Shown here: piece by piece, positions 57,405-64,000 of the stretch
Position numbering within the stretch: position 1 is the first letter of the stretch
Layout: every line of letters starts with the position of its first letter
From: Rhizobium sp. NZLR1
GTDB taxonomy: Bacteria > Pseudomonadota > Alphaproteobacteria > Rhizobiales > Rhizobiaceae
Assembly (NCBI RefSeq): GCF_017357385.1
Contig: NZ_CP071632.1
Coordinates: forward strand, 1,493,501 to 1,557,500
DNA length: 64,000 nt
Direction of reading: 5' to 3'
Made by a program: the position numbers and the translations under genes
Notes under the pieces: model-generated
The model's database searches: none
What the model saw: the letters and a program-made list of their open reading frames with translations, nothing else
Told to the model about the DNA's origin: nothing

Positions 57405-57618
57405 GGGAAAACCTTGGGAGAGAGGTGAAGCCTTAGGGAGGGTCCGCGCAAATCTAGGCTCGATTTGGCGGAGCGCAAGAGCAAAAACCTGGCTTTTGCG
57501 CCGGGGAGAAAGGCTTTGCGGAGAATGAGCCGCCACTTGACTCTGCCCGAAAGAATGTCAATTGGAGGCAAAACAGCCTCATGGGGCGCAATCAGGGGCA
57601 TCAGCCAGGGACACGAGA

Positions 57619-58563
57619 ATGACCATTGCTTTCACTTTTCCCGGTCAGGGCAGTCAGGCCGTCGGCATGGGCAAGGATCTCGCCGAGAATTTCGCCGAAG
57701 CCCGCGTCGTTTTCGAAGAGGTCGATGCGGCGCTCGGTGAAAAGCTTTCGGACGTCATGTTCAGCGGTCCCGAGGATACGTTAACCCTGACGGCGAACGC
57801 CCAGCCGGCGCTGATGGCTGTCTCGATCGCCGTCGTCCGCGTCCTGGAGGCCAAAGGGCTGGATCTGAAGTCCAAGGTCGCCTACGTCGCCGGTCACTCG
57901 CTCGGCGAATATTCGGCACTTTGCGCCGCCGGAACCTTTTCGCTCGCCGACACCGCGCGGCTGTTGCGCATCCGCGGCAATGCCATGCAGGCGGCCGTCC
58001 CTGTCGGTGCCGGTGCTATGGCCGCGATCATCGGCCTCGAACATGCCGACGTCGTCGCCGTCTGCGAGGCAGCGGCCGTCCTCGGCGCCTGCCAGATCGC
58101 CAACGACAATGGCGGCGGCCAGATCGTCATCTCGGGTGAGAAGACAGCTGTCGAAAAGGCCGCCGGCCTGGCGACCGACAAGGGCGCCAAGCGCGCCATT
58201 CTGCTGCCGGTCTCCGCTCCGTTCCATTCGACACTGATGGCGCCCGCCGCCGAGGCCATGCGCGAAGCGCTGGCAACGGTCGCCAAGGCCGATCCCGTCG
58301 TGCCCCTCATTGCCAATGTCCGTGCCGCGCCCGTGACCAGCGCCGATGAGATCGCCGGCCTCCTAGTCGATCAGGTGACCGGTCAGGTGCGCTGGCGCGA
58401 GACGGTGGAATGGTTCGCCGGCAATGGCGTGACGACGCTTTATGAACTCGGCTCCGGCAAGGTGCTGACCGGCCTTGCCCGCCGCATCGACAAGACGATC
58501 AACGGCATCTCCGTCAACGGTCCGGCGGATATCGACGCGGCCGTCGCCGCCCTCATGGCCTGA
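57619..58563 (+). CDS. fabD: Malonyl CoA-acyl carrier protein transacylase
   Basis: 314 residues. It charges ACP with malonate for fatty acid elongation. FTFPGQGSQAVGMG (5-18), nucleophile Ser94 in GHSLGEYSAL, and His in APFHSTLM (about 197-204) are in place. The ATG at 57619 gives the normal start; 19 upstream in-frame codons do not fit. First gene of fabD-fabG-acpP-fabF. The 54-base gap to fabG contains a tandem 16-base duplication. Confidence 0.97.
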   Translation: MTIAFTFPGQGSQAVGMGKDLAENFAEARVVFEEVDAALGEKLSDVMFSGPEDTLTLTANAQPALMAVSIAVVRVLEAKGLDLKSKVAYVAGHSLGEYSALCAAGTFSLADTARLLRIRGNAMQAAVPVGAGAMAAIIGLEHADVVAVCEAAAVLGACQIANDNGGGQIVISGEKTAVEKAAGLATDKGAKRAILLPVSAPFHSTLMAPAAEAMREALATVAKADPVVPLIANVRAAPVTSADEIAGLLVDQVTGQVRWRETVEWFAGNGVTTLYELGSGKVLTGLARRIDKTINGISVNGPADIDAAVAALMA

Positions 58564-58571
58564 TTGGTATT

Positions 58572-58603
58572 TCCAGATATCCAAAGATCCAGATATCCAA
58601 AGA
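58572..58603 (+). repeat. Tandem 16-bp duplication between fabD and fabG
   Basis: TCCAGATATCCAAAGA occurs twice in a row (58572-58587 and 58588-58603), ending 2 bases before the AAGGA RBS of fabG. Exact copies, AT-rich, so a recent slippage-type event is likely. Confidence 0.9.
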
Positions 58604-58617
58604 TAAGGAACGTTTCC

Positions 58618-59355
58618 ATGCTCGATCTTTCCGGCCGCAAGGCTCTCGTCACCGGCGCATCGGGCGGTATCGGCGAGGAAATCGCCCGCCTTCTTCATAA
58701 GCAGGGCGCTATCGTCGGTCTGCACGGCACCCGCGTCGAGAAGCTGGAAGCGCTGGCCGCCGAACTCGGCGAGCGCGTCAAGATCTTCCCGGCAAACCTT
58801 TCCGACCGCGATGAGGTCAAGGCGCTTGGCCAGAAGGCCGAGGCCGAACTCGAAGGCGTCGATATCCTCGTCAACAATGCCGGCATCACCAAGGACGGCC
58901 TGTTCGTTCGCATGAGCGACGAGGATTGGGATGCCGTTCTTGAAGTGAACCTGACGTCGACCTTCCGGCTGACGCGCGAATTGACGCATCCGATGATGCG
59001 TCGCCGCTATGGCCGCATCATCAACATCACCTCCATCGTCGGCGTCACCGGCAATGCGGGCCAGACCAATTACTGCGCCTCCAAGGCCGGCATGATCGGC
59101 TTCACCAAGTCGCTGGCCCAGGAGATCGCCACCCGCAACGTGACGGTCAACTGCGTGGCGCCAGGCTTCATCGAAAGCGCCATGACCGGCAAGCTGAACG
59201 ACAAGCAGAAGGAAGCGATCATGGGAGCGATCCCGATGAAGCGCATGGGCACGGGCGGTGAGGTTGCTTCGGCGGTCGCTTATCTTGCGTCCTCCGAGGC
59301 TGCCTATATGACGGGCCAGACGCTGCACGTAAACGGCGGCATGGCGATGATCTGA
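58618..59355 (+). CDS. fabG: 3-oxoacyl-ACP reductase
   Basis: 245 residues, the E. coli FabG length. NADPH loop VTGASGGIGE (about 11-20), NNAG at about 86-89, catalytic Ser in ITSIVGVTG and NYCASKAG (Tyr/Lys, about 150-157). Reduces 3-oxoacyl-ACP in each elongation cycle. AAGGA sits about 9 bases before the ATG. Downstream acpP follows after 285 bases, so it probably has its own promoter. Confidence 0.96.
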   Translation: MLDLSGRKALVTGASGGIGEEIARLLHKQGAIVGLHGTRVEKLEALAAELGERVKIFPANLSDRDEVKALGQKAEAELEGVDILVNNAGITKDGLFVRMSDEDWDAVLEVNLTSTFRLTRELTHPMMRRRYGRIINITSIVGVTGNAGQTNYCASKAGMIGFTKSLAQEIATRNVTVNCVAPGFIESAMTGKLNDKQKEAIMGAIPMKRMGTGGEVASAVAYLASSEAAYMTGQTLHVNGGMAMI

Positions 59356-59416
59356 AACGACAAACCGCTGGCATGGGGATATTTCCGCCAATAGCATGTT
59401 GAGCAATCACGAACCG

Positions 59417-59445
59417 TTGATTTTCTCGCTTTGCGGCAGACATAA
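59417..59445 (+). promoter_or_regulatory. Candidate acpP promoter
   Basis: TTGATT (59417-59422), 17-base spacer, ACATAA (59440-59445) in the fabG-acpP intergenic region. Plausible because acpP is usually transcribed separately at high level, but the -10 is weak. Confidence 0.3.
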
Positions 59446-59640
59446 AGCATGTTAAGCGGGCCATGACTGTCAACAGTCGTCCCGAGAAAGCAGACGGACC
59501 GGCCGGCTTTTTGCAAGCCTGGACATCTCTGAAGCCGGGTAAAAGAGTTTGCCGAGGATGTCTGAAAACATCGCAGGCTGAAACAGGGTAGGGGTGCCGC
59601 AACGGCATTCCGATCAGGACATAAGGTCGAGGAAACCGAC

Positions 59641-59877
59641 ATGAGCGATATCGCAGAACGCGTAAAGAAAATTGTTATTGATCATCTTGGCGTCGATGCC
59701 GACAAGGTCGTCGAGAGCGCCAGCTTTATCGACGATCTGGGCGCCGACTCGCTCGACACGGTCGAACTTGTCATGGCTTTCGAAGAAGAATTCGGCGTTG
59801 AAATTCCTGACGACGCCGCCGACTCGATCCTGACGGTCGGCGATGCCGTGAAGTTTATCGAGAAGGCCCAGGCCTGA
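59641..59877 (+). CDS. acpP: Acyl carrier protein
   Basis: 78 residues, acidic, four helices. Ser37 in [10 protein letters not shown] receives 4'-phosphopantetheine from AcpS (11991-12395 in this window). The start [17 protein letters not shown] is standard for rhizobial AcpP. It carries all intermediates of fatty acid synthesis and feeds lipid A and phospholipid pathways. A strong terminator follows, so most transcripts are acpP only. Confidence 0.98.
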   Translation: MSDIAERVKKIVIDHLGVDADKVVESASFIDDLGADSLDTVELVMAFEEEFGVEIPDDAADSILTVGDAVKFIEKAQA

Positions 59878-59892
59878 TCCTGTAATTTTAAG

Positions 59893-59925
59893 AAAGGGCG
59901 GGCCTGGAGTCCGCCCTTTTCTTTT
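59893..59925 (+). terminator. Rho-independent terminator after acpP
   Basis: AAAGGGCGG pairs with CCGCCCTTT around a 9-base loop and is followed by TTTCTTTT, 16 bases past the acpP stop. It separates acpP from fabF. Confidence 0.88.
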
Positions 59926-59970
59926 CGGCATATTTCTCCATAGAACATAAGAGACGGGGGAAAGCACGCG

Positions 59971-61233
59971 ATGAGACGTGTCGTCATAACGGGTACCGGC
60001 ATGGTATCACCCTTAGGATGCGGAACCGAGGTGACGTGGTCCCGGCTGCTTGCCGGTCAGAACGGCGCCCGCCTGGTCACCGAATTCGAGGTCGACGACC
60101 TTCCCGCCAAGATCGCCTGCCGCATTCCCGTCGGCGACGGCACCGACGGCACCTTCAATGTCGATCAGTGGATGGAGCCCAAAGAGCAGCGCAAGGTCGA
60201 TCCCTTCATCATCTACGGCATGGCTGCCGCCGACATGGCGCTTGCCGATGCCGGCTGGCATCCCGAGACCGATGAGGACCAGATCGCCACCGGCGTGCTG
60301 ATCGGCTCCGGCATCGGCGGCATCGAAGGCATCGTCGAGGCAGGGTACACACTGCGCGACAAGGGCCCCCGCCGCATCTCCCCCTTCTTCATTCCCGGCC
60401 GCCTGATCAACCTCGTCTCCGGCCAGGTTTCGATCCGCCACAAGCTGCGCGGACCCAATCATTCGGTCGTCACCGCCTGCTCGACAGGCGCGCATGCGAT
60501 CGGCGATGCCGCGCGGCTGATTGCACTCGGCGATGCCGACGTCATGGTCGCCGGCGGCACAGAATCCCCGGTCAGCCGCATTTCGCTCGCCGGCTTTGCC
60601 GCCTGCAAGGCGCTGTCGACTCAGCACAACGACGATCCGCAGAAGGCCTCGCGCCCCTATGACCGCGACCGCGACGGCTTCGTCATGGGCGAGGGCGCCG
60701 GCATCGTCGTGCTCGAAGAGCTTGAACACGCCAAGGCGCGCGGCGCCAAGATCTATGCCGAAATCGTCGGCTACGGCCTGTCGGGCGACGCCTATCACAT
60801 CACCGCTCCGTCCGAAGACGGCGAGGGCGCCGGCCGCTGCATGGCGATGGCGCTGAAGCGCGCCGGGCTGACGGCGGCCGATATCGACTACATCAACGCC
60901 CACGGCACCTCGACCATGGCCGACACGATCGAACTCGGCGCCGTCGAGCGGCTGGTCGGCAATGCGGCGTCGAAGATCTCCATGTCTTCGACAAAATCGG
61001 CAACCGGGCATCTTCTCGGTGCTGCCGGCGCGATCGAGGCGATTTTCACCACGCTTGCCATCCGCGATAATACCGCGCCGCCGACGCTCAATCTCGACAA
61101 TCCCGAACGCGAGACGGCGATCGATCTTGTTCCGCACAAGGCACGTGAGCGAGAAATCAATGTGGCGCTATCCAACTCGTTCGGATTTGGCGGCACGAAC
61201 GCGTCGCTCGTCCTGCGCCGTTACGCGCAATAA
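59971..61233 (+). CDS. fabF: 3-oxoacyl-ACP synthase II (KAS II)
   Basis: 420 residues, thiolase fold. The nucleophilic Cys170 is in VTACSTGAHAIG; His residues are in NAHGTSTMAD (about 309-318) and KSATGHLLGAAGA (about 345-357), giving the Cys-His-His site. Condenses malonyl-ACP with acyl-ACP. It starts 46 bases after the acpP terminator. No terminator is visible before mltG 175 bases later. Confidence 0.97.
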   Translation: MRRVVITGTGMVSPLGCGTEVTWSRLLAGQNGARLVTEFEVDDLPAKIACRIPVGDGTDGTFNVDQWMEPKEQRKVDPFIIYGMAAADMALADAGWHPETDEDQIATGVLIGSGIGGIEGIVEAGYTLRDKGPRRISPFFIPGRLINLVSGQVSIRHKLRGPNHSVVTACSTGAHAIGDAARLIALGDADVMVAGGTESPVSRISLAGFAACKALSTQHNDDPQKASRPYDRDRDGFVMGEGAGIVVLEELEHAKARGAKIYAEIVGYGLSGDAYHITAPSEDGEGAGRCMAMALKRAGLTAADIDYINAHGTSTMADTIELGAVERLVGNAASKISMSSTKSATGHLLGAAGAIEAIFTTLAIRDNTAPPTLNLDNPERETAIDLVPHKAREREINVALSNSFGFGGTNASLVLRRYAQ

Positions 61234-61331
61234 CGGTCCTGTCCGCGCGGTGTAATGGGTGTCTCTTGCGCCGCAACCGTCCTCTGCGTTGCGTAGCGGG
61301 GCGCGCGAGCATAACGAGCGGAAGCGCCGTT

Positions 61332-61346
61332 GAACGGCGGCGGAAC
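61332..61346. promoter_or_regulatory. SOS-box-like sequence before mltG
   Basis: GAAC-N7-GAAC, the direct-repeat form of the alphaproteobacterial LexA site, in the fabF-mltG gap, 62 bases before the mltG start. With only 8 fixed bases, one or two such matches are expected by chance in 64 kb, so this is weak. Confidence 0.15.
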
Positions 61347-61408
61347 CTGCTTTTGCCGCATTGCTTCGCGAAATAGCGAAGTGAGGGTCAAGTTTTAGAG
61401 GATTGCCG

Positions 61409-62626
61409 GTGAGCGATACGACGAACCAGAGCAACGATACCCAGGCGCAGAAGGGGCCGATCATCCCGAAGTCGCCCAGCGAAGCCCTGCGTCCGGAGCG
61501 CGTTCCGGAGCCGCCGAAACGGTCCAAGAAAGCCCGCGGCCAGGTGGTTCTTTTCCTGAACTTCATCATGACGATGGCAGTTGTGGTCTGCGTTGTCGCC
61601 ATCATCGCCTTCTACTACGCGACATCGACCTATCGGAACCCCGGTCCGCTGCAGACCAATACCAATTTCATTATCCGCAATGGCGCCGGTCTGGCCGAAA
61701 TTGCGACGAACCTCGAACGCAACGCGATCATCGGCGATGCCCGCATCTTCCGTTATCTCACGGCAACGCATCTTTCTGCCGGCGAGAGCCTGAAGGCCGG
61801 TGAATATGAGATCAAGGCCAGAGCCTCCATGAGCGATATCATGGAGCTTCTGAAATCGGGCAAATCCATTCTCTATTCTGTTTCCTTCCCCGAAGGCCTG
61901 ACGGTCCGCCAGATGTTCAACCGCATGCTGGAGGATCGGGTGCTGGAAGGCGACCTGCCGGCCGCCCTTCCGGCCGAGGGCAGCCTTCGCCCGGATACCT
62001 ACAAGTTCTCGCGCGGCACCAAGCGCTCGGAAATCATCGAGCAGATGGAGGCGGCACAGCAGAAAATCGTCGATCAGATCTGGGACAAGCGCGACTCTTC
62101 GCTGCCGCTGCGGTCCAAGGAAGAACTCGTGACGCTCGCCTCGATCGTCGAAAAGGAAACCGGCGTTGCCGACGAACGTGCCCATGTCGCCTCGGTTTTC
62201 CTGAACCGCCTCGGCAAGGGCATGCGCCTGCAGTCCGACCCTACGATCATCTACGGTCTCTTCGGCGGCGACGGCAAACCGGCCGACCGGCCGATCTACC
62301 AGTCGGACCTGAAGCGGGACACGCCCTTCAACACCTATGTCATCAAGGGTCTGCCGCCGACGCCGATCGCCAATCCCGGTAAGGATGCGCTGGAAGCCGT
62401 CGCCAATCCCTGGAAGACCCAGGATCTCTACTTTGTCGCCGACGGCACCGGCGGCCATGTTTTCGCTGCTACGCTCGAGGAGCACAACGCCAACGTCAAG
62501 CACTGGCGCAAGCTCGAAGCCGACAAGGGCTCGGATCCGAGCATCGCCGTCGACGGCCAGCCGGAAGAACAGCCGGCGGATGACGGCGCGACCGTCGTGC
62601 CGCCGAAGAAAAAGAAGATTAACTGA
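61409..62626 (+). CDS. mltG: Endolytic murein transglycosylase MltG
   Basis: 405 residues from GTG at 61409, with AGAGGA at 61397-61402; a TTG 6 bases earlier is possible. A single membrane helix (about 46-70) after a basic cytoplasmic N-terminus places the domain in the periplasm. A LysM-like region (about 80-160) is followed by the YceG catalytic domain (about 160-365) with the Glu of ASIVEKETG (residues 248-250). It cuts nascent glycan strands and sets their length. Polar tail ends PPKKKKIN. Followed by yicC 18 bases on. Confidence 0.95.
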   Translation: MSDTTNQSNDTQAQKGPIIPKSPSEALRPERVPEPPKRSKKARGQVVLFLNFIMTMAVVVCVVAIIAFYYATSTYRNPGPLQTNTNFIIRNGAGLAEIATNLERNAIIGDARIFRYLTATHLSAGESLKAGEYEIKARASMSDIMELLKSGKSILYSVSFPEGLTVRQMFNRMLEDRVLEGDLPAALPAEGSLRPDTYKFSRGTKRSEIIEQMEAAQQKIVDQIWDKRDSSLPLRSKEELVTLASIVEKETGVADERAHVASVFLNRLGKGMRLQSDPTIIYGLFGGDGKPADRPIYQSDLKRDTPFNTYVIKGLPPTPIANPGKDALEAVANPWKTQDLYFVADGTGGHVFAATLEEHNANVKHWRKLEADKGSDPSIAVDGQPEEQPADDGATVVPPKKKKIN

Positions 62627-62644
62627 TAGTTTCTGGAGGCTCGG

Positions 62645-63532
62645 ATGGCTTTGCAGTCCATGACCGGTTTTGCGCGGCGCGAGGGAACGAGCGGCCGCTG
62701 GCGCTGGGCATGGGAACTGCGCTCGGTCAACGGCAAGGGCCTCGATCTGCGGCTGCGCCTGCCACCCGGCCTCGAACGTATGGAGGCAGACGTCCGCCGC
62801 CTCGCCGGCGAAAGCTTCAGCCGCGGCAACCTGCAGGCATCGCTGTCCGTCACCGCCGACGAGAACCGCTTCGATGCAGTGCTGAACAAGCAAGCGCTTG
62901 CCGCCGTGCTTGCCATGCGCGAACAATTGGACGGGATAATTGATCCGGCGCCGCTGAAGCTCGATACGCTGCTTCTGTTGCGCGGCATCGTTGAATTCCG
63001 GGAAAGCGAGGATGGCGAGGAAGCGCTTGCCGCCCGTGATGCCGATATCGCAGCCGGCCTGTTGGCCGCGCTTTCAGATCTGAGAGCCATGCGAGAGCAG
63101 GAAGGGGCGGCGCTGACCCGCATTCTCCTCGACCATGTCACGACAATCGACGGTCTGACGCGCACGATCGCGGCCGATCCCTCACGCTCGCTGCAGGAGA
63201 TCGCCGCACGGCTTGCCGCGCAAGTCGCCTTGTTGATGGACGGCATGGCCGCGCTGGACCGCGACAGGCTGCATGCCGAAGCCGCATTGCTGGCGACCAA
63301 GGCGGATCTGCGCGAGGAAATCGATCGTCTGAAGGCGCACGTCGCCGCAGCGCGCGATCTCCTGGTGAAAGATGGCCCTGCCGGGCGCCGGCTCGATTTC
63401 CTTGCACAGGAATTTAACCGCGAATCGAATACCATCTGCTCGAAGTCGAATGCCTCGGCGGTTACCGCCGCCGGCATCGAGCTGAAAGTTGTGATCGACC
63501 AGTTCCGCGAGCAGGTCCAGAATTTGGAGTAG
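62645..63532 (+). CDS. yicC: YicC-family endoribonuclease
   Basis: 295 residues. MALQSMTGFARREG at the start, WELRSVNGKGLDLRLRLP (about 21-38) and the C-terminal GRRLDFLAQEFNRESNTICSKS (about 245-266) with VVIDQFREQVQNLE at the end are the YicC/YloC family blocks. Family members form a hexameric clamshell that cleaves RNA; the adjacent DUF1732 C-terminal part is included. GGAGG lies before the ATG. It lies 18 bases after mltG and 3 before gmk, as in E. coli's yicC neighbourhood with nucleotide genes. Confidence 0.93.
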   Translation: MALQSMTGFARREGTSGRWRWAWELRSVNGKGLDLRLRLPPGLERMEADVRRLAGESFSRGNLQASLSVTADENRFDAVLNKQALAAVLAMREQLDGIIDPAPLKLDTLLLLRGIVEFRESEDGEEALAARDADIAAGLLAALSDLRAMREQEGAALTRILLDHVTTIDGLTRTIAADPSRSLQEIAARLAAQVALLMDGMAALDRDRLHAEAALLATKADLREEIDRLKAHVAAARDLLVKDGPAGRRLDFLAQEFNRESNTICSKSNASAVTAAGIELKVVIDQFREQVQNLE

Positions 63533-63535
63533 GAC

Positions 63536-64000
63536 ATGAAACCGGCGAAACCCTCGCCCGTCCAGATCGCCCGCCGCGGTCTGATGCTTGTCATCTCGTC
63601 GCCGTCGGGCGCCGGCAAGTCCACCATCGCGCGTACGCTGCTGGAGCAGGACAGGCAAATAGGCCTCTCCGTCAGCGTCACCACGCGCCAGCGCCGCCCG
63701 AGCGAAGTCGAGGATGTGCATTACCACTTCAAGAGTGTGCGCGAGTTCGAGCGGCTGCGCGATAGCGACGCGCTGCTCGAATGGGCCGAGGTGCACGGCA
63801 ATTTCTACGGCACGCCGCGTGAGCCGGTCGAGCAGGCGATGGCAGAAGGCCGTGACATGCTCTTCGATATCGACTGGCAGGGCGCCCAGCAACTGCAGGA
63901 GAAGATGTCGGCCGACGTCGTCTCGATCTTCGTGCTGCCGCCGACCATGACCGAGCTCCAGTCGCGCCTGCACCGCCGCGCCGAGGATTCCGAGGAGGTC
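63536..64000 (+). CDS. gmk: Guanylate kinase (truncated by window end)
   Basis: 155 codons are present; the 3' end is outside the window. The P-loop is [10 protein letters not shown] (about 21-30) with [18 protein letters not shown] (about 47-64) and [13 protein letters not shown] (about 83-95), the GMP-binding lid. Converts GMP to GDP, which also feeds (p)ppGpp formation by Rsh. Starts 3 bases after the yicC stop with the RBS (TTGGAG) inside yicC, so coupled translation is likely. Confidence 0.97.
   Translation, partial: MKPAKPSPVQIARRGLMLVISSPSGAGKSTIARTLLEQDRQIGLSVSVTTRQRRPSEVEDVHYHFKSVREFERLRDSDALLEWAEVHGNFYGTPREPVEQAMAEGRDMLFDIDWQGAQQLQEKMSADVVSIFVLPPTMTELQSRLHRRAEDSEEV

Overview
This is a chromosomal window from an alphaproteobacterium of the Rhizobium type, most likely the R. 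etli / R. leguminosarum group (inference from remembered gene order and family types). The signs are a RopA/Omp2-type porin, a single bifunctional Rsh (p)ppGpp enzyme next to rpoZ, the lepB-rnc-era cluster, the rpsF-rpsR-rplI-dnaB-alr-radA-cvpA-purF run, a Pss/Psd phospholipid pair, high GC, and short rhizobial intergenic palindromic repeats. Almost everything is core housekeeping. No phage, insertion sequence, CRISPR array or classical genomic island is visible.

Layout. 1-7.7 kb: tail of a ferredoxin reductase, tRNA-Ser(GCT), the porin, an alpha/beta hydrolase, a soluble lytic transglycosylase, dapA, smpB and a NYN-domain protein. 8-18.4 kb: rpoZ and rsh, a 49-aa DUF3563 protein, DUF2062, acpS-lepB-rnc-era, a Crp/Fnr regulator, a lone receiver protein, recO and an aldo/keto reductase. 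18.4-32 kb: mostly small metabolic and stress genes (MOSC, two HD-domain proteins, a PAS-GGDEF-EAL protein, an EF-hand protein, sodC, MscS, a tyrosine-phosphatase-like protein, ygfZ, Nudix, UPF0060, SRAP), then pssA and psd. 32-45 kb: an Atm1-type ABC exporter, a large LysM protein, a LOG protein, rarD, cimA, a four-gene pip/GFA operon, cysS and a GH25 lysozyme. 45-57.4 kb: a largely leftward block SDR, purF, cvpA, radA, alr, dnaB, rplI, DUF2232, rpsR, rpsF and a Tas-like reductase. 57.6-64 kb: the rightward fatty acid cluster fabD-fabG-acpP-fabF followed by mltG, yicC and gmk, the last cut by the window edge.

How it works together: transcription and stringent response (rpoZ-rsh), envelope biogenesis (porin, Slt, MltG, LysM, GH25, phospholipid and fatty acid genes), translation and ribosome rescue (smpB, era, cysS, rpsF/rpsR/rplI), replication and repair (dnaB, radA, recO, SRAP), and oxidative stress (sodC).

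The most interesting signals are regulatory or architectural. They are a consensus general-stress (EcfG) promoter in front of sodC, a perfect CtrA-type box in the PAS-GGDEF-EAL / EF-hand divergent region, and a hairpin with a CCG bulge in front of rpsF that looks like the S6:S18 autoregulatory leader. Others are three tandem GFA paralogues coupled to a proline iminopeptidase, a LysM protein with mirror-image internal duplication, and palindromic repeats that have become part of gene ends (Nudix, psd, the rpoZ downstream region). I did not find a clearly new multi-gene system.
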